DNA from: Paenibacillus_AR sp051594765
GTDB taxonomy: Bacteria; Bacillota; Bacilli; Paenibacillales; NBRC-103111
Direction: 5' to 3'
Length of the DNA: 64,000 nt
Assembly: GCF_051594765.1 (NCBI RefSeq)
Contig: NZ_JBPPGJ010000024.1
Span: 5,566-69,565, forward strand
Under the pieces are notes generated by a model. It was not told the origin of the DNA. It saw nothing but the letters and a program-made list of their open reading frames with translations, and made no database searches. A program made the translations under genes and the position numbers. Numbering within the stretch: the stretch's first letter is position 1; each line of letters begins with the position of its first letter. Of this stretch, positions 7,776 to 14,988 are shown piece by piece.

Positions 7776-9139
7776 GCGCGCTCCCCTTTCCCTTCAACGG
7801 GAACTCCTGCAGCCGCAGGTGTGGCCAGCTCCACCGCCGGAACGGCCTTGCCGGTCTCATGCTCGGCCGACAGCTTGGGCAGGGTAGCCGCGTACAGCAG
7901 CGCCGCCACCAGAATACATCCTCCTACCCCCAAGTAAACCGCCTCCAGCGACATCCACCGGGGATAAAACATCGCCACCAGCCCCAGCGCCATAGACTGG
8001 GACAGCATCATGACCGGTCCGATCCAGGAGTTGACCCGGCCCTGATAGGCGGGATCGATAATGTGGGGCAGCCAGCCCCCGAGGGCCACATTGACCGGCG
8101 CGATGAGGAAGCCCAGCAGCAGGGTGGCCGACAGATACACCCATACGTTCGGCGTGAACGCCAGCACCGTTCCGACCACGACCTCTCCCAGCAGGCCTGC
8201 GACAATGACGCGGACGTAGCCCCATTTTTGCACGACGAGGTTACCGAGAATGCTTCCCGCCAGCACCCCGATGCCCAGGCTGATGGCGAAGAAGGAGCTG
8301 AACTGCTCGTAATGGTCCGGGGACAGCTTATACTTCATGGTGAACATCGGAAGAACCGCAAAAGCGCCGTTCACAAAGCCGAAAATGCCGAAGCCCAGAA
8401 TCAGCGCCAACAGCAGCTTGTTGCGGAAAATGTACGCCAGCCCGTCGCGGAAGTCCTTCACCACCATGGACAGCTTAAGCTCCGCCAACCGGGTCCGCCC
8501 ATTGGGAAGACGAACCTCCTCGCGGATCCGGCAGGCGGTGATCAACAGCCCTGAGACGAGGAAGCTGGCGGCGTCCAGCAGGACGGCTCCTTCGATGCCG
8601 ACATACCGGTAGGCCAGAGCACCCAAGCCCATGCCGAACAGCATGAACACGCCGAAGATCATCTGGTTCAGCCCCGCCGCCTGGGTGTACTGCTCCGGAT
8701 CCAGCACGCCCTGCACCAGCCCCGCCTCAGCCGGCTCAAAGAATTTGCCCACGGCGCTCCGCAGGAACAGCACCCCGAACACCAGAGGCATCACGTCCGT
8801 AAACAGCACTCCGAAGAGGCCCATCGTCAGAAGCATCCGGATCCAGTCGCTCCAGGCACAGATCCGCTTGCGGTCCATCCGGTCCGCCAGGACGCCTACG
8901 ATGAAGAAGACCAGAAGCGTAGGCGCCGAATACATAAGCTCCGCCAGTGTGGCGTAGAACGGCTTCTCCGCAAACCGGTCCAACAAATAAAACGCAAACG
9001 CCATATTGCCCACGGTACTGCCCAGCTGCGAGGTTACATTAGCCACAAACAGCTTGCGGTACGCCGCATTCCGAAACATTCCCTGCATCATGTCCGTTCC
9101 ACCCGTCTCCGTCAGATATTGGTAACAATCTGACTTCAC
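7763..9139 (-). CDS. MFS transporter (MFS_3 / macrolide-efflux-like)
   Basis: A 458-residue, 12-helix transporter. GTG 9139 is chosen because AGAGG lies six bases upstream; a later ATG at 9091 has a poorer site. The N-terminal core MFRNAAYRKLFVANVTSQLGSTVGNMAFAFYLLDRF and the loop GVLADRMDRKRICAWSDWIRML are typical of the MefA/enterobactin-exporter-like subfamily. It sits between a DsrE-like gene and thioredoxin on the same strand, but a hairpin and a palindromic operator separate it from DsrE, so it may have its own promoter. The substrate is unknown. Confidence 0.85.
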   Translation of the reverse strand: MKSDCYQYLTETGGTDMMQGMFRNAAYRKLFVANVTSQLGSTVGNMAFAFYLLDRFAEKPFYATLAELMYSAPTLLVFFIVGVLADRMDRKRICAWSDWIRMLLTMGLFGVLFTDVMPLVFGVLFLRSAVGKFFEPAEAGLVQGVLDPEQYTQAAGLNQMIFGVFMLFGMGLGALAYRYVGIEGAVLLDAASFLVSGLLITACRIREEVRLPNGRTRLAELKLSMVVKDFRDGLAYIFRNKLLLALILGFGIFGFVNGAFAVLPMFTMKYKLSPDHYEQFSSFFAISLGIGVLAGSILGNLVVQKWGYVRVIVAGLLGEVVVGTVLAFTPNVWVYLSATLLLGFLIAPVNVALGGWLPHIIDPAYQGRVNSWIGPVMMLSQSMALGLVAMFYPRWMSLEAVYLGVGGCILVAALLYAATLPKLSAEHETGKAVPAVELATPAAAGVPVEGKGERAWEA

Positions 9140-9167
9140 TATACGCCTCTTCCCCTTAGGCAGGTAG

Positions 9168-9179
9168 TGACTCGAGTCA
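9168..9179 (-). promoter_or_regulatory. Palindromic operator before the MFS gene
   Basis: TGACTCGAGTCA is a perfect 12-base palindrome 28 bases upstream of the GTG start. Sites of this TGACT-N-AGTCA shape are typical of TetR-family repressors. No TetR gene is present in the window. Confidence 0.45.
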
Positions 9180-9211
9180 TCATCTTGGCGGCATGACCTT
9201 CTCCGTCTGGG

Positions 9212-9245
9212 GGAGGAGCCGGAATCCGTCCCGGATTCCCCTCCT
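9212..9245. other. Strong hairpin between DsrE-like gene and MFS gene
   Basis: GGAGGaGccGGAATCC pairs with GGATTCCcCTCC around a short loop directly after the DsrE-like stop codon. There is no T-run on the minus strand, so it may stabilise the upstream mRNA or attenuate read-through rather than terminate fully. Confidence 0.5.
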
Positions 9246-9246
9246 C

Positions 9247-9723
9247 TTAGATGAAGAGCTGCATGTCCGAATCGAGGGCGTCGTTCAGGTAAGATTTGGC
9301 GTCGATGATCTCCACCTCCGGCAGGAACTCCTCCTGCTTGAAGCCCATGACCTCTACGGAGAGCTTGCAGGCGTAGAACTTAATATTCTTCTTCCGCGCC
9401 CCCTTCAGGAAATGGATGAGCCGGGGCGCCTCGTCGTCCTTCAACATCTCCTCCAGCATGTGCTTGCCGAAGCCGGCGAAGTTCATCCGCGACATCGGAA
9501 GCTGCTCCGGCCCGCGGGGAGTCAGGAGAGCAAACATCCGCTCATACAGCGACTTGTCCTCGAGGCTCAGCTTCTCCGGATCGCGCACCAGGAACAAGCC
9601 CCAGAACGCGAAGAACATGGTCACCTCCACATCCAGCTCCTTGGCCGTATTGGCTAGGATCAACCCGGCCATCGCCTTGTCGTATTCACCCGAGAACATC
9701 AGCAGATTCATTCGTCTGTGCAT
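9247..9723 (-). CDS. DsrE/DsrF-like sulfur-relay family protein
   Basis: A 158-residue protein of the DsrE_2 (DsrE/F/DrsH-like) family. Family signs are the N-terminal MNLLMFSGEYDKAMAGLILA, the aromatic strand VEVTMFFAFWGLFLVR and the Cys-containing strand KKNIKFYACKLSVEVMGF at about residues 110-127; that Cys is the probable sulfur-carrying residue. ATG 9723 has GGAGG nine bases upstream. Relatives (YrkE in Bacillus) are encoded beside a CsoR-like YrkD regulator and rhodanese-type proteins, a setting echoed here by the CsoR-like and thioredoxin genes downstream. The role in persulfide handling is inferred. Confidence 0.85.
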   Translation of the reverse strand: MHRRMNLLMFSGEYDKAMAGLILANTAKELDVEVTMFFAFWGLFLVRDPEKLSLEDKSLYERMFALLTPRGPEQLPMSRMNFAGFGKHMLEEMLKDDEAPRLIHFLKGARKKNIKFYACKLSVEVMGFKQEEFLPEVEIIDAKSYLNDALDSDMQLFI

Positions 9724-9908
9724 TACGCGCCGCCTCCATCATGGGGATTCCATTCCTTTCCCTAGTGTTGCCGCAGGGAAATCTCTCATCCTGCCGGGCT
9801 GTGACGGATTGGCGACAATTGGCTACAATTGGCTGGACACCGCTGTGCGGGGGTGGTACAGTACGTTCACGGAATGGAAAGTCCAGGAAGAGAAGGGATG
9901 TTGAGAGA

Positions 9909-10613
9909 ATGACGGAACCAGAGAAGCAGCACGGGCAAAAACCAGCGGCGATACGAACCCCCGCCGAAGCCGCAGAGCGGATCCTCGCGGAAGCGGAGCG
10001 TTACGCGAGGGAGCGGCTGGAAGGCGAGACCACCGGCCATGATTGGTGGCATATCAAGCGGGTGGCGGATTCGGCCCGCTCCCTGGCGGAGGTGGAGCAG
10101 GCGGACGGGTTCGTCTGCGTGCTGGCTGCGCTGCTTCATGATCTGGCCGACGAGAAGATCTGCGGCGACGAAGCCCAAGGCTTGGCCGAGATCAGCCGCT
10201 GGATGGCGGAAGCAGGAGTGGCGGACGCCGACCGGGAGCATGTGCTGGAGATCGTCTCCACCATGTCCTTCAAGGGTGGCGGACGGCCTCCCATGCGGAC
10301 GCCCGAGGGCCGGGTGGTCCAGGATGCGGACCGGCTGGACGCCATCGGCGCCATGGGCATCGCCCGGGTCTTCGTCTACTCGGGGGCTAAGGGCCGCCCC
10401 GCCCACGATCCGGAGGTCAAGCCGCGGGAGCAGATGACCGCGGAGGAGTACCGGAGCGGGAAGGATACGGCGGTGAATCATTTTTATGAGAAGCTGTTGA
10501 AGCTGAAGGACCTGATGAACACTGCCGAGGGTCGGCGAAGAGCCGAAGCCCGGCATGCCTTCATGGAGGAGTATCTGGAGCGCTTCTACGGAGAGTGGGA
10601 GGGACGGCTGTAG
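9909..10613 (+). CDS. HD-domain phosphohydrolase (YpgQ/YedJ-like)
   Basis: A 234-residue cytoplasmic protein. Metal ligands of the HD superfamily are visible: His in GHDWWHIKRV (about residue 41-50), the HD pair in AALLHDLADEK (about 78-88) and Asp in VVQDADRLDAIGAMGIAR. This arrangement matches the YpgQ/YedJ group of small HD hydrolases, several of which cleave nucleotide triphosphates to release pyrophosphate. ATG 9909 starts the conserved part; ribosome-site support is modest (AAGGG 12 bases upstream), and the frame stays open further upstream. It is monocistronic and no terminator is evident. Confidence 0.82.
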   Translation: MTEPEKQHGQKPAAIRTPAEAAERILAEAERYARERLEGETTGHDWWHIKRVADSARSLAEVEQADGFVCVLAALLHDLADEKICGDEAQGLAEISRWMAEAGVADADREHVLEIVSTMSFKGGGRPPMRTPEGRVVQDADRLDAIGAMGIARVFVYSGAKGRPAHDPEVKPREQMTAEEYRSGKDTAVNHFYEKLLKLKDLMNTAEGRRRAEARHAFMEEYLERFYGEWEGRL

Positions 10614-10773
10614 CGGCCTGCCCCGGGCGGATATAGCCGGTCTGGTTCAGGATGGTGCAGCCGTCGTTGCAGCCGGGACTGCTGCGATGCGGGTATAGCT
10701 CGTCCGCCACCAGCGCATATTATCCATGCTCCGTCAGGAGCATACCGATTGCGCGAAAGGAGGGTGCCGTGCC

Positions 10774-10878
10774 ATGACCGATCCGAAGAACAAGGACAAG
10801 GCTCCGGACGAGAAGGACACCACCGAGCCCCATGACGAAAAGCTGGGCCGTTCCGCCGCCAAGAAGAAGTCCAAGTAA
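10774..10878 (+). CDS. 34-residue highly charged small protein
   Basis: An open frame of 34 codons starting ATG 10774 with AAAGGAGGG about 10 bases upstream and a strong terminator 17 bases after the TAA. The product is almost entirely Lys, Asp, Glu, Pro and Ser (begins MTDPKNKDKAPDEKD, ends AAKKKSK), hydrophilic and probably disordered. Codon use and the flanking signals support real expression. I do not recognise a family; small acid/basic peptides of this type are common near stress or spore genes, but no function is assigned. Confidence 0.55.
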   Translation: MTDPKNKDKAPDEKDTTEPHDEKLGRSAAKKKSK

Positions 10879-10894
10879 GCGAAGCACGCGTATC

Positions 10895-10928
10895 GCCTCT
10901 TTCGGCTTGAAGCCGAAGGAGGCTTTTT
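10895..10928 (+). terminator. Terminator after the small protein
   Basis: A 12-14-bp stem (GCCTCTTTCGGCTT / AGCCGAAGGAGGC) with a short loop is followed by TTTTT. Confidence 0.88.
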
Positions 10929-11069
10929 ACTTATCCGCGGAGCGTGGAGAAGGGAACGGTGGTGGGGGGACAGTACCACCCTCTACACAGCACCATCCCT
11001 CCCCCCCAACACAGCCTCCCTACAGCCGAAGCCTCCCCCTGTGCTTTCCTTTCCCAGCCAATCTTTCCG

Positions 11070-11099
11070 TTGACGGCTCCTTCCCGGCACAGGTATGAT
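11070..11099 (+). promoter_or_regulatory. Promoter of the MFS gene at 11165
   Basis: TTGACG (11070-11075), an 18-base spacer and TATGAT (11094-11099) form a good housekeeping promoter. Transcription would begin inside the palindrome that follows. Confidence 0.7.
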
Positions 11100-11102
11100 A
11101 AT

Positions 11103-11120
11103 GGTCAAATAAATTTGACC
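11103..11120 (+). promoter_or_regulatory. Operator palindrome at the MFS start site
   Basis: GGTCAAAT-AA-ATTTGACC is a perfect 8-bp inverted repeat three bases after the -10 box, ideally placed for a repressor of the TetR or MarR type. No regulator gene is adjacent. Confidence 0.6.
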
Positions 11121-11137
11121 GTTGGAGGTCCTCCAAC
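11121..11137 (+). promoter_or_regulatory. Second palindrome / leader hairpin
   Basis: GTTGGAGG-T-CCTCCAAC is a perfect 8-bp inverted repeat directly abutting the previous one. In RNA only a shorter stem with a larger loop is possible, and it would contain a GGAGG sequence. It could be a second protein site or a leader structure. Confidence 0.45.
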
Positions 11138-11164
11138 GCGCAACCGTCAGGAGTGTAAGCAACC

Positions 11165-12436
11165 ATGTGGCGCAACCGCAACGTATGGCTCATTATGGCC
11201 GGAGAGGCCGTCGCCGGGCTGGGCATGTGGGTCGGCATCATCGGGAACCTGGAATTTTTGCAGCATACGGTGCAGTCGGACACCTTGAAGTCGCTCATCA
11301 TCCTGTGCAACACCTATGTGGGGCTGTTCCTGGGTCCCTATGCCGGCCGCCTGATCGACGCCTCCCGCAAGAAGACCATCATCAATCTGTCGGGTCTGCT
11401 GCGGATCGTCAGCGTCCTGTTCATGTTCGGTGCCATCGCCACGGGGAACGTCTGGTGGATGGTGGTATACCTGCTCCTGCTGGGCACGTCGGCCACCTTC
11501 TTCTTCCCGGCTTGGCAGGCCATCATTCCCATGGTGGTGCCCGCTAAGGAGCTGCTGCAGGTGAACAGCCTGTACATGACCGTCAGCACCTTGACCCGTG
11601 TCCTCGGCACAGCCTTCGGCGGACTGCTCCTGCTGTACATGAGCTTGAACATGATGTATCTGTGCACCATCATCTCCTACACGGTCCTGTTCCTGATCAC
11701 CCTGCTGCTCCGTCTGGACGAGAAGCCGGCTGCAGAGGCCGTGGAAGCAGACTCGGCAAAAGCATCCGCTGCCTCCCTCCCGTCCGGCGCAACAACCGGG
11801 CCGAAGGCCCCCAAGCAGCGGCCCCGCGGCGGCTTTATGGAGCTGTGGCCCATGCTGAAGCAGTCTCCCAACGTGCTGGCGGCCCTGCTCCTGACCTTCG
11901 TTCCCGCCCTGTTCCTGGGAGGCTTCAATCTGGTCATCCTGAAGGTCAGCGAGATCCAGGCCGACACCTCCATCAAGGCCTGGCTGTACACGGCGGAGGG
12001 CCTGTGCTTCCTGCTGGGCTCCTTCCTGGTCAAGCGGTTCGGCTCCGAGCGCCGCAGAATGGCCGTGCTGCTCGGCTGCACGTTCATCTTCGCCTCGGCC
12101 CATGCTGCGCTGATCCTGGCCTCCGTGAAATTGTTGTCCGTGGTGGCCTTCGGTGCCTTCGGCCTGGCCGCCGGCATCTTCTTCCCCATCACCACCACCC
12201 TGTTCCAGAAGGAAGTGGCCCCGGAGATGCACGGCCGCTTCTTCTCCCTGCGGGGGATGCTGGATCGCCTGCTCTTCCAGGTGGTGCTGGTGGCGACGGG
12301 CATCCTGCTGGATGCCGTGGGCTTCCAGGCCATGGAGACGATCCTGGCCGTCTGCTCCCTGTCGCTGGCGGGCTATTATACCGCCAAGCGGCTGCGAGGC
12401 AGCAAGCCGGCGGAGCGCCCGGCAGCAGAAGCCTGA
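11165..12436 (+). CDS. MFS exporter (MFS_3 / MefA-like)
   Basis: A 423-residue transporter with 12 predicted helices. ATG 11165 follows AGGAG by about 11 bases. Family features are MWRNRNVWLIMAGEAVAGLGMWVGIIGNLEF in helix 1, the inter-helix loop GPYAGRLIDASRKKTIINLS, and FFFPAWQAIIPMVVPAKELLQVNSLYM, typical of the macrolide-efflux/enterobactin-exporter-like branch. A central loop of about 40 residues is rich in Ala, Lys and Pro. It has its own promoter with two stacked palindromes and its own terminator, so it is an independently regulated exporter; the substrate is unknown. Confidence 0.87.
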   Translation: MWRNRNVWLIMAGEAVAGLGMWVGIIGNLEFLQHTVQSDTLKSLIILCNTYVGLFLGPYAGRLIDASRKKTIINLSGLLRIVSVLFMFGAIATGNVWWMVVYLLLLGTSATFFFPAWQAIIPMVVPAKELLQVNSLYMTVSTLTRVLGTAFGGLLLLYMSLNMMYLCTIISYTVLFLITLLLRLDEKPAAEAVEADSAKASAASLPSGATTGPKAPKQRPRGGFMELWPMLKQSPNVLAALLLTFVPALFLGGFNLVILKVSEIQADTSIKAWLYTAEGLCFLLGSFLVKRFGSERRRMAVLLGCTFIFASAHAALILASVKLLSVVAFGAFGLAAGIFFPITTTLFQKEVAPEMHGRFFSLRGMLDRLLFQVVLVATGILLDAVGFQAMETILAVCSLSLAGYYTAKRLRGSKPAERPAAEA

Positions 12437-12477
12437 CCGAGGGCCGTACAACGCGCCCGATAGCAGCACCATGATGC

Positions 12478-12505
12478 CCGGAGATGCTTTCTCCGGGTAT
12501 TTTTT
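12478..12505 (+). terminator. Terminator of the MFS gene
   Basis: An 8-bp stem (CCCGGAGA / TCTCCGGG) is followed by TATTTTTT. Confidence 0.88.
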
Positions 12506-12561
12506 GGCTATGAGAAACGTAGGATAAATTCAGAGCCCTTGACTATCTCCGGCATCAAAGC

Positions 12562-12577
12562 TATTATGGATTCATAA
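12562..12577 (+). promoter_or_regulatory. Candidate Rrf2 operator 1
   Basis: TATTATGGATTCATAA lies 29 bases before the Rrf2 start. The TATTATGGAT half recurs in front of the next gene (13029-13038), which suggests that the Rrf2 protein controls both. Confidence 0.5.
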
Positions 12578-12606
12578 AGTCCACAATAGAAAGAAGCCGC
12601 CCTAAC

Positions 12607-13005
12607 ATGAAATATTCCCAAGCGACCGATTACGCCCTGCATGCCATGCTCTACCTGACGGCCGCCGCTCCCGGCAAGCCGGTCAGCGTCCATCCGCTCG
12701 CCGAGAAGCTCGGCGTCTCCCCCACCTACTTGTCCAAGATGCTGGCCAAGCTGGTGAAGGCCGGACTCATTCAATCCGTATCCGGCGCCAACGGCGGGTA
12801 CCGGCTGAAGAAGAACCGGGAGGATATTTCCTTTCTCGACATCATCCATGCTATCGAAGGTACCGCTTCGGTGTTCGAATGCAGTCTGAACCATGGGGAC
12901 GACTGTGTCATCCAGAAGGTTGTTCTGGAGGCGGAACGGCAGATGGAGATGTACTTGCGGGAGAAGAAAATTTCCGATTTGGCAGAAGCGATAAAGACGG
13001 TGTGA
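12607..13005 (+). CDS. Rrf2-family transcriptional regulator
   Basis: A 132-residue regulator. The winged helix is clear: MKYSQATDYALHAMLYLTA, then HPLAEKLGVSPTYLSKMLAKLVKAGLIQSVSGANGGYRL (about residues 36-74). Two cysteines occur in the sensor part, FECSLNHGDDC (about 96-106), fewer than the three of IscR/NsrR iron-sulfur sensors, so a thiol-based or other signal is more likely. It precedes an FAD oxidoreductase and a methyltransferase, with a shared motif upstream of both units. Likely role: repressor of the downstream redox genes. Ribosome site is weak. Confidence 0.9.
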   Translation: MKYSQATDYALHAMLYLTAAAPGKPVSVHPLAEKLGVSPTYLSKMLAKLVKAGLIQSVSGANGGYRLKKNREDISFLDIIHAIEGTASVFECSLNHGDDCVIQKVVLEAERQMEMYLREKKISDLAEAIKTV

Positions 13006-13026
13006 CAAGCCGTCCTTTGTTATACC

Positions 13027-13056
13027 ATTATTATGGATATAATGAATCCATTATAT
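13027..13056 (+). promoter_or_regulatory. Candidate Rrf2 operator 2
   Basis: ATTATGGAT (13030-13038) and ATCCATTAT (13046-13054) form an imperfect inverted repeat (8 of 9 positions) 40 bases before the oxidoreductase start. It shares TATTATGGAT with the site before the Rrf2 gene. Confidence 0.55.
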
Positions 13057-13093
13057 CTGCAATATACACTTTACACGAAAGTGGGGAAGCTCT

Positions 13094-14023
13094 ATGAGCT
13101 ACGACTTTGAATGCGCCATTATCGGCGGAGGTCCGGCCGGGCTGAATGCGGCTCTGGTGCTGGGCAGAGCCAGACGGACCGTAGTGCTGATCGACGACGC
13201 CCGGCCCCGAAACGCCGTAACCCATGCCTCCCACGGCTTCCTTACCCGGGACGGAGTCACCCCGTCCGAGTTCCGGCGCATCGCCTACGAGGAAGTGCTT
13301 CGGTATCCCTCCGTGGTGCATCGCCCTGCGGAGGTACGAACCGTCTCCTTGGCGGGTGGGGGAGCAGGCTTCAACGTCACCACCTCGGACGGGGCACCGC
13401 TCCGGGTTCGCAAGCTTCTGATGGCCACCGGCCTGAAGGAGGCCCTCCCCGATATTCCCGGCTTGAAGGAGCTTTATGGCAAGAGTCTGTTCCAATGCCC
13501 GTACTGCGACGGCTGGGAGCTCCGCGATCAGCCCCTGATCCTGGTATCGGGAACGCCGCGGCTGTTCCACATGGCGAAGCTGCTCTATCAGTGGAGCCGC
13601 GATCTGACCGTATGCACCAACGGCTTCCGCGTGCTCGAGCAAGACCAGCGGAAGCTCCTGGCCGACCGGGGGATCCGGCTGATCGAGCAGCCGGTGGCTG
13701 CCTTCCGGGGCTCCGGAGGGAAGCTGATACGAGTGGACTTTGCCGATGGCTCCAGCCTGGCCCGAACCGGCGGCTTCATCACGCCCCATTGGCTTCCGCA
13801 GAACCGGATCGTTCAAGGACTCGGCTGCGAGATGACGGATGGCGGCGGAATCCGGACCGATGCGTGGGGGAGAAGCTCGCTGCCCGGCTTGTATGCGGCC
13901 GGCGAGTCGGCCACCGGCGCGTCCTCCCAGCTGATTGCAGCCGCAGCGTCCGGAAGCCAGGCCGCCGTAGCCATCAATACGGACTTAACGGAAGAAGAAT
14001 GGAGAGGATCTGCACATGGATAA
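13094..14023 (+). CDS. Thioredoxin-reductase-like NAD(P)/FAD oxidoreductase
   Basis: A 309-residue flavoprotein of thioredoxin-reductase length. The FAD-binding GGGPAGLNAALVLGRARRTVVLID is at residues 10-33, a redox-type CPYCDGWE motif at about 136-143 replaces the canonical CATC, and the C-terminal FAD motif is GLYAAGESATGASSQLIAAAASG. The second nucleotide site (VSGTPR) lacks the normal GxGxxG, so NADPH use is uncertain. The start at 13094 follows GGGGAAG. It overlaps the next gene by 8 bases. Such proteins next to Rrf2 regulators are common in Gram-positives; substrate unknown. Confidence 0.87.
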   Translation: MSYDFECAIIGGGPAGLNAALVLGRARRTVVLIDDARPRNAVTHASHGFLTRDGVTPSEFRRIAYEEVLRYPSVVHRPAEVRTVSLAGGGAGFNVTTSDGAPLRVRKLLMATGLKEALPDIPGLKELYGKSLFQCPYCDGWELRDQPLILVSGTPRLFHMAKLLYQWSRDLTVCTNGFRVLEQDQRKLLADRGIRLIEQPVAAFRGSGGKLIRVDFADGSSLARTGGFITPHWLPQNRIVQGLGCEMTDGGGIRTDAWGRSSLPGLYAAGESATGASSQLIAAAASGSQAAVAINTDLTEEEWRGSAHG

Positions 14024-14912
14024 ACAGCAGCTATTGAACGCCCAAGTATGGGAAGATGCCTGGAGGGACGACCCGTCGACCTTCGCCAACCGAATGAAGC
14101 GAACCGGCTTCGATCCCTATGAAGCCTTTGCCCCCAAAGCGGTGGAATTCGACCGTACCGCCTTCAGCGAGGAAGGCGTGAAAAGACGGGAGCGGATCAT
14201 GGGATGGCTGGAGGATCAGGGCATGGCCTGGGAGGGCTCCTCCGTTCTGGACGTAGGGGCGGCCTCCGGCGGATTCTCCATCCCCTTCGCCGAACGGGGC
14301 GCCATTGTCACAGCGGTGGAGCCCTGCGCTCCGCTCGGCGATCTGATGCAAGCCCATGCGGCCGGGCTTACGGCCGGGAGTGTCACGCTGGTACGGGAAA
14401 CCTTCGAAGCGCTGGACCCGGCCGCCCTAGGGTGGCATAACCGGTTCGACCTGGTCTTCGCCTCCATGTGCCCGGCCGTGACGGATTGGCAGAGCGTGGA
14501 GAGCCTGATCCGCTGCGCCCGCCGGTACGTCTACATCAGCCTGTCTGCCGGACCGCACGAGAATAGTCTGCTGGAGGAGATCCTTCCGCTCGTAACGGAC
14601 CGGATTCCCAGCCACGGCCATTCGGAGATGGTCTACCTGCTGCAGCTGCTTTATCTGAGGGGGTATTCCTACGCCTCCCTCGTCACCCGGGAAATGAAGA
14701 CGGTCGAATGCTCCGTCGAGGATGCCGCCGAAGAAATGCTGGCTCAGCTTCGGATGCGGAAGCTGCCGGCGGAGGAGGACACCCGCCGGGTGGTGACGGA
14801 TTATCTGAACCGCACCTATCCCGGCGGCGCGGTCCGCTATCAGCAGGGAGGCCGCTTCGGCAAAGTGCTGATCCAGCTTGGCGATCTCCGGATGTACAGC
14901 AAGAAGGGATGA
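14016..14912 (+). CDS. Class I SAM-dependent methyltransferase
   Basis: A 298-residue enzyme. The SAM-binding motif I SSVLDVGAASGGFSIPFAERGAIVTAVEP is at about residues 73-101, followed by a conserved acidic motif and the motif IV-like region FDLVFASMCPAVTDW. The first 60 residues form an N-terminal extension with MKRTGFDPYEAFAPKAVEFDR. ATG 14016 overlaps the upstream oxidoreductase stop, so the two are translated together in the Rrf2-controlled unit. The methyl acceptor is unknown. The FASMCPA string resembles class I enzymes that act on small molecules. Confidence 0.85.
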   Translation: MDKQQLLNAQVWEDAWRDDPSTFANRMKRTGFDPYEAFAPKAVEFDRTAFSEEGVKRRERIMGWLEDQGMAWEGSSVLDVGAASGGFSIPFAERGAIVTAVEPCAPLGDLMQAHAAGLTAGSVTLVRETFEALDPAALGWHNRFDLVFASMCPAVTDWQSVESLIRCARRYVYISLSAGPHENSLLEEILPLVTDRIPSHGHSEMVYLLQLLYLRGYSYASLVTREMKTVECSVEDAAEEMLAQLRMRKLPAEEDTRRVVTDYLNRTYPGGAVRYQQGGRFGKVLIQLGDLRMYSKKG

Positions 14913-14960
14913 CAGGCCTTCATCGAGGCGGCTGGGTCCGAATACCGCAGCATCGCAAGA

Positions 14961-14988
14961 AGGCGGAGCCCTTACCGGGCGTCCGCCT
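14961..14988 (-). terminator. Terminator overlapping the YitT stop
   Basis: The minus strand reads AGGCGGACGCCC...GGGCTCCGCCT followed by TCTT; the stop codon lies in the loop. The T-run is short. Confidence 0.55.

Noticed and set aside
11147..12472. A 441-codon antisense frame opposite the MFS gene
   Set aside because: It is a high-GC shadow; the opposite strand encodes a complete 12-helix transporter with promoter and terminator.
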